From positions 124,001 through 188,000 of the forward strand of contig NZ_PPHF01000030.1 of NCBI RefSeq assembly GCF_002904335.1: 64,000 nt of DNA, written 5' to 3'. Source of the stretch: Amycolatopsis sp. CA-126428 (GTDB taxonomy: Bacteria; Actinomycetota; Actinomycetes; Mycobacteriales; Pseudonocardiaceae). Position 1 is the stretch's first letter, and every line of letters begins with the position of its first letter. The notes below the pieces were generated by a model. It did no database searches. It had not been told where the DNA came from and worked only from the letters and a program-made list of their open reading frames with translations. The translations under genes were made by a program, and so were the position numbers. Shown here in pieces: positions 16,678 through 24,694 of this stretch.

Positions 16678-17741
16678 ATTCCCTTTACGTGATCCTCCCC
16701 GGGGACGTCGACGACTCGACCGTCCCCAGTGGCGGCAACACCTACGACCGCCGGATGTGCGACCGGCTCGCCGCCGCCGGTTTCGACGTGCGCGAGATCG
16801 CCGTCTCGGGCAGCTGGCCGCGGCCGGACACCGAGGCCCGCGCGGTCCTCGGCCACCTGCTTTCCGCGCTGCCCACCGGCTCGGCCGTGCTGCTCGACGG
16901 CCTGGTCGCCTGCGGCGTGCCCGAGGTCGTCGTCCCGCAGGCGCGCCGGCTGTCGGTGTCGGTGCTGGTGCACCTGCCGCTGGCCGACGAGACGGGCCTG
17001 CCGCCCGCCCTCGCGGCCGAGCTCGACGCGCTGGAGCGCGAGACGCTGCGGGCCGTCGGCTCGGTCGTCGCGACCAGCGAGTGGGCCGCGCGCCGCCTGA
17101 TCGGCCACCACGGCCTGGCCCCGCACCGCGTGCACTCGGTGACGCCGGGCGTCGACCCGGCGCCGCTCGCCGTCGGCACCGACGGCGTGTCCCGCCTGGT
17201 CTGCGTGGCCAACGTGACCCCGCGCAAGGGCCAGGGCGTGCTCGCCCAGGCCCTCGAAACCGTCGCCGACCTGCGCTGGACCTGCGAATGCGTCGGCGGG
17301 ATCCGCCGCGAGACCAAGTACGTCGAGCGGCTGCGCGAGCACCGGCTCGGCGCCCGCTTCACGCTCACCGGCCCGCGCACCGGCGCGGCCCTCGAGGCCA
17401 CCTACCACACCGCCGACCTGCTCGTGCTGCCCTCGCGCGCCGAGACCTTCGGCATGGTCGTCACCGAGGCCCTCGCCCGCGGCGTGCCGGTGCTGACCAC
17501 CGACGTCGACGCGCTGCCCGACACCGTCGGCGTCGCGCCGGACGGCTCGGTGCCCGGGATGCTCGTCCCCGGCGACGACGTCGAAGCGCTCGGCGCCGCC
17601 CTCCGCCGTTGGCTCACCGAGCCGGCGCTGCGGACCCGGCTGCGCGCGTCGGCGAAGCTGCGCCGCGAGACCCTGACCGGCTGGGACCACACCGCCCGCC
17701 GGATCGCCGAGATCCTGCACCGGCAGGAGGCGGCGGCATGA
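16674..17741 (+). CDS. GT4-like glycosyltransferase
   Basis: A 355-residue GT-B glycosyltransferase. The N-terminal domain begins with [13 protein letters not shown]. The C-terminal domain has the nucleotide-sugar motif [17 protein letters not shown], an intact EX7E pair. It transfers a sugar from an activated donor to an unknown acceptor, probably the product of this cluster. GTG 16674 overlaps the preceding stop as GTGA, and its own stop overlaps the next gene as ATGA. A degenerate paralogue lies at 23542. Confidence 0.88.
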   Translation: MNSLYVILPGDVDDSTVPSGGNTYDRRMCDRLAAAGFDVREIAVSGSWPRPDTEARAVLGHLLSALPTGSAVLLDGLVACGVPEVVVPQARRLSVSVLVHLPLADETGLPPALAAELDALERETLRAVGSVVATSEWAARRLIGHHGLAPHRVHSVTPGVDPAPLAVGTDGVSRLVCVANVTPRKGQGVLAQALETVADLRWTCECVGGIRRETKYVERLREHRLGARFTLTGPRTGAALEATYHTADLLVLPSRAETFGMVVTEALARGVPVLTTDVDALPDTVGVAPDGSVPGMLVPGDDVEALGAALRRWLTEPALRTRLRASAKLRRETLTGWDHTARRIAEILHRQEAAA

Positions 17742-18571
17742 CCGCGTTCGCCCCCGACTGGCTCTACCTGCGCGAACCCGCCGACGCCGCGGCCCGCGCC
17801 ACCGAGCTCCTCGACCCGCTCCGCGCGTTCCTCCCGGCCGGCGAGGAGCTCGTCGTCCGCGACCTCGGCTGCGGCACCGGCTCGCTCGGCCGCTGGCTGG
17901 CCGGCCGCCTGCCCGGCCGCCAGCACTGGATCCTGCACGACCACGACACCGACCTGCTCGCCCACGCCCAGGCGAGCCTCCCGGGCACCGCGCTCGACGG
18001 CAGCCCGGTCGACGCCGTCGCCGAGCAGCGCGACATCACCGCGCTGCGGGCCGCCGACCTCGCCGGGACGTCGCTGGTCACCGCGTCCGCGCTGCTCGAC
18101 CTGCTGACCAGGGACGAAGTCACGGCCCTGGCCACCGCGGTCGTCGAAGCGGGCTGCGCGGCGCTGCTGATGCTTTCGGTCACCGGCAAGGTGGAGCTCT
18201 CGCCCGCCGACCCGCTCGACCCCGCGATGGCCACGGCGTTCAACGCCCACCAGCGCCGGGTCACCGAAGACGGCCGCCGGCTGCTCGGCCCGAACGCCGT
18301 GGACGTCGCCGCGACCGCGTTCGGCAGGCTCGGCGCGACGGTCGTCCGCGCGGACAGCGCCTGGCGGCTCGGCCCGGACCAGGCCGAACTGCAGCGGCAG
18401 TGGCTCGAAGGCTGGGTCGGCGCCGCCGTCGAGCAGCTGCCGGAGCTGCGCCCGGTGGCCGACGTCTACCTGCAGCGGCGGCTGGAGATGGCCCGATCCG
18501 GCGAGCTGCACGCGGTGATCCACCACGGTGACCTGCTGGTCCTGCCGCCGAGCCGGGAGGTGGCGGCGTGA
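17738..18571 (+). CDS. class I SAM-dependent methyltransferase-like protein
   Basis: A 277-residue protein with motif I as [17 protein letters not shown] (about residues 39-56) and the following [11 protein letters not shown], giving the acidic residue of motif II. This is the Rossmann-like SAM fold. The acceptor is unknown. Start and stop overlap both neighbours by 4 bases (ATGA before, GTGA after), so it is an integral member of the operon. Confidence 0.85.
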   Translation: MTAFAPDWLYLREPADAAARATELLDPLRAFLPAGEELVVRDLGCGTGSLGRWLAGRLPGRQHWILHDHDTDLLAHAQASLPGTALDGSPVDAVAEQRDITALRAADLAGTSLVTASALLDLLTRDEVTALATAVVEAGCAALLMLSVTGKVELSPADPLDPAMATAFNAHQRRVTEDGRRLLGPNAVDVAATAFGRLGATVVRADSAWRLGPDQAELQRQWLEGWVGAAVEQLPELRPVADVYLQRRLEMARSGELHAVIHHGDLLVLPPSREVAA

Positions 18572-19587
18572 AGCGCGCACTGGCCTGGCTGCGGATCCTC
18601 GGCGCGGTCGGCATCCTCGCCGTCCTCGTCTGGCAGCTCGGCAGCGCCGCCTTCCTCGACGGGCTCGGCCGGATCAGCGTCCCCGGCGTGCTGGCCGCCC
18701 TCGTCATCGGTTTCGCGACGACGCTGTTCAGCGCGGGCCGCTGGCAGATCGTCGCCACCCGGCTCGGCCTGCGGCTTTCGCTGCGCACCGCCGTCGCCGA
18801 CTACTACCGCGCACTGTTCTTCAACGGCGTGCTGCCCGCGGGCGTCCTCGGCGACGTCCACCGCGCTGTCCAGCACGGCCGCGACAGCGGGGACGTGCCG
18901 CGCGGCGTGCGAGCCGTCGTCCTGGAACGGACCGCGGGCCAGGTCGTGCTGATCGCGTCCGCGGTCACCGTCGTGCTCGCGTCGCCGGACGTCGTGCCCG
19001 GCGCGTTCCGCGAGGTCGTCGTGGTGGCCGGGGTGGTCGTCGTGCTGGCCGCCGTCGCCGCGCTGGTCGTCGGCCGCCTGCTGGGCGGCCGCTGGATCCA
19101 CAGCCCGTCGAAGTGGCGCCGCGGCTTCGCCGCCACCCTCGCCGATGTCCGGCTCGGCCTGCTGACCCGCGAAACGTGGCCCAGCGTGGGCTTCCTGTCC
19201 GTCGCGACGCTGGCCGGGCACTTGGCGCTGTTCGTCGTCGCCGCCCGGGTCGCCGGGGTCGATGCGCCGGTGTGGCAGCTCGTGCCCCTGATGGTCCTCG
19301 CGCTGCTCGCGATGGGCCTCCCCCTCAACGTCGGCGGCTTCGGCCCGCGCGAGGGCGTCTGCGCCCTGCTCTTCGGCGCGGCCGGTCTGGGAGCCGCCCA
19401 AGGTGTCACCGTCGCCGTGGTCTACGGCGTGCTCACGCTCGTCGCGAGCCTGCCCGGCGCCGGTGTCCTGTTCGTCCGGAGTGTCGCCGGGTTCCGCGTG
19501 ACCCGCGCTCCGCACACCGGTGTCGTGCCCGCTCCGCGCACGGCGGCCGACACCGGGCTCGAATCGGAAGTGGGGTTGAAGTCATGA
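18568..19587 (+). CDS. UPF0104 / LPG-synthase-TM family membrane protein
   Basis: A 339-residue polytopic protein with about eight hydrophobic segments and the motifs [19 protein letters not shown] and [14 protein letters not shown]. These mark the flippase-like transmembrane domain of lysylphosphatidylglycerol synthases (UPF0104). The cytosolic aminoacyl-transfer domain is missing. Such stand-alone domains often accompany glycosyltransferases and may move a glycolipid or lipid-linked product across the membrane. It overlaps the methyltransferase (GTGA) and the RibA-like gene (ATGA). Confidence 0.87.
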   Translation: MKRALAWLRILGAVGILAVLVWQLGSAAFLDGLGRISVPGVLAALVIGFATTLFSAGRWQIVATRLGLRLSLRTAVADYYRALFFNGVLPAGVLGDVHRAVQHGRDSGDVPRGVRAVVLERTAGQVVLIASAVTVVLASPDVVPGAFREVVVVAGVVVVLAAVAALVVGRLLGGRWIHSPSKWRRGFAATLADVRLGLLTRETWPSVGFLSVATLAGHLALFVVAARVAGVDAPVWQLVPLMVLALLAMGLPLNVGGFGPREGVCALLFGAAGLGAAQGVTVAVVYGVLTLVASLPGAGVLFVRSVAGFRVTRAPHTGVVPAPRTAADTGLESEVGLKS

Positions 19588-20246
19588 CCGCAAGTGACGT
19601 CAGTGATCTTGCTGGGGGTTTGCCGCGCCGGGCGGTGGTCGAGCGGGTCGTCGAGACCCGGCTGCCGACCCGGCACGGGACGTTCCGCGCGTTCGGGTAC
19701 CTCGACCGCACCGGCACCGAGCAGGTCGCCCTGGTCTACGGCGACGTCGCCCCGCTGGGCGCGCTGGTCCGGGTGCACAGCGAATGCCTGACCGGCGACG
19801 TCTTCGGCTCGACGCACTGCGAGTGCGGCGACCAGCTGGCGGTGGCGCTGGACCGGATCGTCGAGGAGGGCTCGGGCGTGCTCGTCTACGTCCAGGGCCA
19901 CGAGGGCCGCGGGATCGGCCTGCTGGCGAAGCTCGAGGCGATGCGGCTGCAGCAGGACGAGGGGCTCGACACGGTCGACGCGAACGTGGCACAGGGCCTC
20001 CCGGTCGACGCCCGCGACTACCACGCGGCGGCGGGCATCCTGACCGACCTCGGCATCCGCTCGGTGCGGCTGCTGTCGAACAACCCGGCGAAGGTCGAAC
20101 AGCTCACGCGCTACGGAATCCGGATCAGTGAGCAGGTTCCGCTGCTGGTTCCGCCGAATCCGGAGAACCTGCGATACCTGCGGACCAAGGCCGAGCGGAT
20201 GGCCCACCTGCTGCCGCACCTGGGCCAGGCCTTCGCCGGCTCGTGA
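19584..20246 (+). CDS. GTP cyclohydrolase II homologue with the Tyr-to-Met change (probable FAPy-forming enzyme)
   Basis: A 220-residue RibA-family protein. The zinc Cys triad is intact (Cys68, Cys79, Cys81 in SECLTG...THCECG), as are HEGRGIGLL and NNPAKVEQL. The residue that aligns with Tyr105 of E. coli RibA (KIRAYALQ) is Met120 here (KLEAMRLQ; codon 19941-19943). From memory, S. coelicolor SCO6655 has Met120 at the same place and converts GTP to the formylated pyrimidine FAPy rather than the deformylated riboflavin precursor. So this copy is probably not for riboflavin. It is the last gene of the plus-strand operon, and its TGA lies in palindrome copy 2. Confidence 0.9.
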   Translation: MTASDVSDLAGGLPRRAVVERVVETRLPTRHGTFRAFGYLDRTGTEQVALVYGDVAPLGALVRVHSECLTGDVFGSTHCECGDQLAVALDRIVEEGSGVLVYVQGHEGRGIGLLAKLEAMRLQQDEGLDTVDANVAQGLPVDARDYHAAAGILTDLGIRSVRLLSNNPAKVEQLTRYGIRISEQVPLLVPPNPENLRYLRTKAERMAHLLPHLGQAFAGS

Positions 20247-20283
20247 GTGGTAATGAGGGTTAGAACCCGCATTACCACTCACG
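20242..20283. repeat. 42-bp palindromic repeat, copy 2, at a convergent gene end
   Basis: Arms CGTGAGTGGTAAT (20242-20254) and ATTACCACTCACG (20271-20283) are perfect reverse complements with an inner GGGTT/AACCC stem (20257-20261, 20264-20268). It carries the stop codons of both the RibA-like gene (plus) and the creatininase-like gene (minus). It matches copy 1 at 38 of 42 positions. It is probably a shared bidirectional terminator. Confidence 0.85.
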
Positions 20284-20980
20284 ACGGGGTGAGCACCTCG
20301 AGGACGCCGGCGAAGCGCTGGACCAGCGTGTCCAGCAGGACGTGCCCCTTGGCCGCGCTCGCCAGCGAAGGACGGCCGACCACCCCCGACTCCGTGTACG
20401 CCCGCAGGCCCAGCGTCAGCAGGTGCTCCCGGTCGGTGACGTGGTCGGCCGCCTCGTACTCCGGGCGGACCAGGTGCGGGTGGGCGTGCAGCAGGATCGA
20501 CGTCTCCAGCTCGCCCGCGTGCATGTCGTCGTCCAGTGACGTCCGCAGGCCGGCCGCGGTGTGCGCCGCCTGCCAGTCCGCGACCCCCGGGAACAGCGCC
20601 ATCGCGCCCGCCGCCTCCTGGACCACATTGGACAGTACGTAGTTGCCGCCGTGCCCGTTGACCAGCACGAGCCGGTCCACCCCGGACGCTTTCAGGGACG
20701 CGGCGACGTCGGTGACCACGGCGTGCAGGGTGCGCGCCGAAATGCTCACCGTGCCCGCCCAGCCCGCGTGCTCGTGCGAGCACGAGATCGTGATCGGCGG
20801 CAGGTGGAGGACGGGGTACGCCTCGGCCACCGCGCCGGCGAGGGTGGCCGCGATCACCGTGTCGGTGGCCAGCGGGAGGTGCGCGCCGTGCTGCTCGAAG
20901 CTGCCGACCGGCAGCACCGCGACCGACGCCCGCCGCTCCTGCTCGTCGGCGGTGGTGGCGAGCGGGAACAGATCGGTCAT
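20279..20980 (-). CDS. creatininase family amidohydrolase (candidate FAPy deformylase)
   Basis: A 233-residue protein with the metal-binding signature of the creatininase fold: Glu29 and His31 in GSFEQHGAH, Asp40 in PLATD, His in VNGHGGN and Glu in HAGELETS. The family contains creatininase, the mycofactocin peptidase MftE and the archaeal FAPy deformylase ArfB. Next to a cyclohydrolase predicted to release FAPy, deformylation of that compound is the most economical role; this is inference. It converges on the RibA-like gene and is divergent from the inositol-monophosphatase-like gene across 28 bases. Confidence 0.87.
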   Translation of the reverse strand: MTDLFPLATTADEQERRASVAVLPVGSFEQHGAHLPLATDTVIAATLAGAVAEAYPVLHLPPITISCSHEHAGWAGTVSISARTLHAVVTDVAASLKASGVDRLVLVNGHGGNYVLSNVVQEAAGAMALFPGVADWQAAHTAAGLRTSLDDDMHAGELETSILLHAHPHLVRPEYEAADHVTDREHLLTLGLRAYTESGVVGRPSLASAAKGHVLLDTLVQRFAGVLEVLTPS

Positions 20981-21008
20981 GCGCGCGGCCCTTCTCTATG
21001 TTGGTGGC

Positions 21009-21809
21009 ATGACCGAGCATGCCGCACTACTGGACGTCGCGCGCGAGGCCGTGGCGAAGGCGACCGAGATCGTCCGGTCGCGCCCGGGTTTTTCCGTTTC
21101 CGCGAAAGGCGATCGCGACCTGGTGACCGACGTCGACACCGCGGTCGAGGACGCGCTGCGGGAGTTCCTCACCGCCGAGACGCCGGAGATCGGGATCCTC
21201 GGCGAGGAGCGCGGCCGCAGCGGGGACGGCGGTGGCCGCTGGTGGGCGCTCGACCCCATCGACGGGACCGCGAACTTCGCCCGCGGAATTCCGCTCTGCG
21301 GGATTTCCCTGGCGCTGGTGGACGGCGAGCACAGCACGGTCGCCGCGATCACGCTGCCGTACCTCGGCGTCACGTACACCGCCGCTCGCGGCGAAGGCGC
21401 CTTCGCGAACGGAAAGCGCGTCGGCGCTTCCACCGCGACGGAAATCTCCGACGCGATGATCGCCGTCGGGGATTTCGCGATCGGCGAGCTCGCCGAGGAG
21501 AAGAACCGCGCGCGGCTGACGCTGCTGTCGGACCTCGGCGCGCGGGCGCAGAAGATCAGGATGCTCGGCACCGCGGCCATCGACCTCTCCTGGGTGGCGG
21601 ACGGAAAGCTCGACGCCGCACTGATCCTGTCCAACAACCCGTGGGACACCATGGCCGGCGTGCTGCTCGTGCGGGAGGCCGGCGGCGCCGTCGTGGACCG
21701 CGACGGCAGCGAGCACACGGTCGGTTCGGCGGCGACGATCGCCGTCGGCGCCGGGCTGCGCAAGGAGATCGTGGACGCACTTGATCGGGCGTACGGGGTT
21801 GTTCGTTAG
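21009..21809 (+). CDS. inositol monophosphatase family protein
   Basis: A 266-residue Mg-dependent phosphatase-like protein with all family motifs: LGEERG, WALDPIDGTANFARG and NPWDTMAGVLLVREAGG. Members remove phosphate from inositol-1-phosphate, histidinol phosphate, fructose bisphosphate or nucleotides; the substrate is not evident. Its start is only 28 bases from the divergent creatininase gene, so the two promoters must overlap. Given a CDP-alcohol transferase and a phosphorylated pyrimidine intermediate in the same cluster, a dephosphorylation step in that pathway is plausible. Confidence 0.88.
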   Translation: MTEHAALLDVAREAVAKATEIVRSRPGFSVSAKGDRDLVTDVDTAVEDALREFLTAETPEIGILGEERGRSGDGGGRWWALDPIDGTANFARGIPLCGISLALVDGEHSTVAAITLPYLGVTYTAARGEGAFANGKRVGASTATEISDAMIAVGDFAIGELAEEKNRARLTLLSDLGARAQKIRMLGTAAIDLSWVADGKLDAALILSNNPWDTMAGVLLVREAGGAVVDRDGSEHTVGSAATIAVGAGLRKEIVDALDRAYGVVR

Positions 21810-21947
21810 GATTCCTGGGTACACCGTGGGCGGCGCCACAGCGCTCTTTTGCGCTGTCCGCGCAAGGTTTTCGGTTACGTTGGTACCGGTCGGCCGCGCA
21901 GGCTGGCATGCTGACCGGATCTCGTCGGCCACATCGGAGAATGGTGG

Positions 21948-23435
21948 ATGCTCGTGGAAAGTCGCCGGATCCGCGATCGGTACCGGCTGCTCGAGCCGAT
22001 CGGCGGCGGCGCGATGGGCACGGTGTGGCGAGCCCAGGACGAAAAGCTCGACCGCACCGTGGCGATCAAGGAACTCCTGCTGCCGCACGACCACGACGAG
22101 CAACGCACCCAGGAGGCGAAGAACCGCGCGATGCGCGAGGCGCGGATCGCCGCCCGGCTCCAGCATTCCCACGCGATCACCGTGTTCGCCGTCCTCGAGG
22201 AGGAGGACCGGCCGTGGCTGGTGATGGAGTACCTGCCGTCGAAGAGCTTGGCCCTGGTGCTCGGCGAGGAGCCGGCCACGGTGGACGACGCCATCCGCGT
22301 CGGCGTCCAGATCAGCTCGGCGCTGGCCGGCGCGCACCGCGCCGGGGTCGTGCACCGCGACGTGAAGCCGGCCAACATCCTGGTCTCCGAGGACGGCACG
22401 GCGAAGATCACCGACTTCGGCATCTCGCGCGCGATCGGTGACGTCAAGCTGACGGCCACCGGGGAGATCGCCGGAACGCCCGCGTACCTGGCGCCCGAGG
22501 TGGCCCGCGGCGAGGACGCGGACTTCGCCGCCGACGTCTTCTCGCTCGGCGCCACGCTGTACGCCGCCGTCGAGGGGCAGTCGCCGTACGGCACCGCCGA
22601 CAACCCGATCGCCTTGCTCTACAAGGCCTCCAGCGGCGAGATCGTGCCGCCGGAGAAGGCGGGCCGGCTGACCCCGCTGCTGCTGCGGATGCTCGCCTCC
22701 GAGCCGGCCGAGCGCCCGTCGATGGACGAGGTCGAGCAGGAGCTGCTGGCGCTGCTGCCGGACGCGGAACCCGGCGACTCGGTGCTCGCGGCGACCGTGC
22801 CGGAAACCGAGCCGCCCGCGGTCCCGACCGTGCCGGCCGCCGTCTCCGTGCCCGCGGGCGAGGTCACCACGGTGTCGCCGGGCGCGCGCAAGGGCCTGAT
22901 CGCCGTCGGGGCGGGCGCGGCGCTGCTGTGCGTGGCGGTCGTCGTGGCGATCCTGCTGGTCGTGCGGCAGCGGGCGCCGCAGGACAACAACGTGGCCGCA
23001 CCGCCGCCGGCATCGGCGTCGTCCACCTCGGCGTCCGCGACTCCCTCGACGCAGCCGTCGACGCCTGCGCCCTCTTCGCCGCCGACTTCGGCGACCTCGG
23101 CGCCTTCGACCGCGCCGACCTCGCAGACGGTTTCGACCGTGGCCTCGTCGAAGACCCCGGTCGACGCCCTCACCGCCTACTACGGGCTGCTGCCGAGCAA
23201 CCCGGCAGCGGCGTGGGACCTGCTCACACCGCATTTCCGGGCCTCGCGCAACCAGACATACGAGACGTACAAGAGCTTCTGGGGCCGGTACAAGTCGGTG
23301 CAGGTGAGCGGGGCGAAGGAGGTCGGACCCAACCGGGTCTCGGCGCACGTCACCTACGACGGCGGGAACGCCGAGAACGACACCTTCACCATGGTCCAGG
23401 ACAACGGCGTCTGGAAGATTGACGCGCAGAGCTGA
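21948..23435 (+). CDS. transmembrane Ser/Thr protein kinase with extracellular SnoaL-like domain
   Basis: A 495-residue kinase. Residues 12 to about 270 form the catalytic domain (G-loop GGGAMG at 19-24, Lys41, HRDVKPAN at 136-143, DFG at 156-158, APE in AYLAPEVARG). A single membrane helix lies near residues 318-336. It is followed by a Pro/Ser/Thr linker (about 345-400) and an extracellular domain of about 90 residues (DALTAYYGLLPSNPAAAWDLL to VWKIDAQS) resembling DUF4878/SnoaL-like folds. It should phosphorylate cytosolic targets in response to an outside cue. A 138-base gap upstream presumably holds its promoter. Confidence 0.9.
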   Translation: MLVESRRIRDRYRLLEPIGGGAMGTVWRAQDEKLDRTVAIKELLLPHDHDEQRTQEAKNRAMREARIAARLQHSHAITVFAVLEEEDRPWLVMEYLPSKSLALVLGEEPATVDDAIRVGVQISSALAGAHRAGVVHRDVKPANILVSEDGTAKITDFGISRAIGDVKLTATGEIAGTPAYLAPEVARGEDADFAADVFSLGATLYAAVEGQSPYGTADNPIALLYKASSGEIVPPEKAGRLTPLLLRMLASEPAERPSMDEVEQELLALLPDAEPGDSVLAATVPETEPPAVPTVPAAVSVPAGEVTTVSPGARKGLIAVGAGAALLCVAVVVAILLVVRQRAPQDNNVAAPPPASASSTSASATPSTQPSTPAPSSPPTSATSAPSTAPTSQTVSTVASSKTPVDALTAYYGLLPSNPAAAWDLLTPHFRASRNQTYETYKSFWGRYKSVQVSGAKEVGPNRVSAHVTYDGGNAENDTFTMVQDNGVWKIDAQS

Positions 23436-23503
23436 ACCTTCCCGGCTCGGGGTGCGTGTGACGTATGAGCCGTCACCGCCGTCGATCCACGCTGGAGGTA
23501 GCC

Positions 23504-23545
23504 GTGTCTGTTTCCGAACCCGACCTGCTCCGGCGTGTGCGATGA
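23504..23545 (+). CDS. possible 13-codon leader or truncated ORF coupled to the next gene
   Basis: GTG at 23504 is preceded at ideal spacing by CTGGAGGTAGCC. It encodes MSVSEPDLLRRVR, and its TGA overlaps the downstream glycosyltransferase ATG as ATGA. It could be a translational leader or the remnant of a deleted gene that once preceded the glycosyltransferase, as the QueD-like gene does at 16279. Translation is inferred from the ribosome site only. Confidence 0.3.
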   Translation: MSVSEPDLLRRVR

Positions 23546-24618
23546 GGCCCGCCGACCCGATGGTGTTCATCCTCCCGGCCGCGCCGCCGGGCACCGACAC
23601 CTACGACAAGCGGATGTGCCAGAACCTGCCCGCCGTCGGGCAGCCGGTGCTGGAGCTGCCGATCGCCGGCGACTGGCCGGAGCCGGACGCGACGTCGAGA
23701 CGGAGACTGGCGCGGTCGCTCGCCGCGCTGCCGGACCGGACGGTCGTGCTGCTCGACGGCATGATCGCCTCCGGCGTGCCCGAGATCGTCGTCCCGCACG
23801 CGCGGCGGCTGCGCTTGGCCGTGCTGGTGCACCAGGCCCTGGCCGACGAGCCGGGGCTCACCCCGTCGCACGCCGCGGAGCTGGACGCGTGCGAGCGCGA
23901 GACGCTGCGGATGGCCGGCATGGTCGTCGCGACCAGCCCGTGGCTCGCCCGGCTGCTGATCGACCGCCACGACCTGGACCCGGGCCGCGTCTACGTCGCC
24001 AAGCCCGGCACGGACGCGGCCCCGCTCGCGGCGGGCGCGGACGGCGTGTCCCGGCTGCTGTGCGTGGGGGACGTGACCCGCCGCAACGGCCACGACGTGC
24101 TGGTCCAGGCCCTCGGCGAGGTCGACCACCTGGCCCTGTCGTGCGTCTTCGCCGGCTCACTGGAGGCGGACCCGGCGTACGTGAGCGAGCTCGGCTGGTC
24201 GATCGAGCGCCTCGGCCTCGGCAACCGCATCACGCTGGCGGGCGACGCGGTCGACCTCGGCGCGGCGTACAACGCGGCGGACCTGCTGGTGATCCCGGCC
24301 CGCGCGGCGACGTCCGGCATGTTCGTGGCCCAGGCACTGGCCCGGGGCATCCCGGTACTGGCCGCCGAGGTCGGCGGGGTGTACGACGCACTGGGCGTCG
24401 ACGCCGACGGCGAGATGCCGGGCCTGCTGGTCGAGCCGGACGACCCGTTCGCTTTGGCCGACGCGCTGCACCGCTGGTACGCGGACCCGGAGTTGCGCCG
24501 CTCGTTGCGTACCGCGGCGTTGGGCCGGGGGAGCGCACTGGAGGAGTGGGAAGTGGCGGCCCGGCGGCTGACGCACGTCCTGTCGCGGCTGGCGTCGGAA
24601 CCGCGGATCGTCGCCTGA
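23542..24618 (+). CDS. degenerate GT4-like glycosyltransferase paralogue
   Basis: A 358-residue paralogue of the cluster glycosyltransferase at 16674, collinear along its whole length (for example TYDKRMC, DGMIASGVPEIVVPHARRL, ADLLVIP). Where the working copy has [13 protein letters not shown], this one has RAATSGMFVAQAL, so both glutamates of the EX7E motif are lost (to Ala and Gln). The N-terminal SGGN is also changed to PGTD. The frame is intact and codon use is normal, so it may be an inactive partner or a protein with an altered role. It starts by ATGA coupling to the 13-codon ORF. Confidence 0.82.
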   Translation: MRPADPMVFILPAAPPGTDTYDKRMCQNLPAVGQPVLELPIAGDWPEPDATSRRRLARSLAALPDRTVVLLDGMIASGVPEIVVPHARRLRLAVLVHQALADEPGLTPSHAAELDACERETLRMAGMVVATSPWLARLLIDRHDLDPGRVYVAKPGTDAAPLAAGADGVSRLLCVGDVTRRNGHDVLVQALGEVDHLALSCVFAGSLEADPAYVSELGWSIERLGLGNRITLAGDAVDLGAAYNAADLLVIPARAATSGMFVAQALARGIPVLAAEVGGVYDALGVDADGEMPGLLVEPDDPFALADALHRWYADPELRRSLRTAALGRGSALEEWEVAARRLTHVLSRLASEPRIVA

Positions 24619-24663
24619 CGGCCTTACCGGGGGACCTGCGGTCCTCGCCCTGACCTGGCGGAA

Positions 24664-24689
24664 CGGTTCGCCGGTGCCCCGGCGAACCG
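24664..24689. terminator. strong hairpin between convergent genes
   Basis: CGGTTCGCCGG (24664-24674) and CCGGCGAACCG (24679-24689) form a perfect 11-bp stem with a TGCC loop. It lies between the stops of the glycosyltransferase paralogue (24618) and the GH92 gene (24695). With no U-tract, it fits the actinobacterial type of bidirectional terminator. Confidence 0.75.
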
Positions 24690-24694
24690 GACCG

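Noticed and set aside
19584..20246. Riboflavin ribA
   Set aside because: Met120 replaces the catalytic Tyr, and no ribB, ribD, ribE or ribH gene is adjacent.
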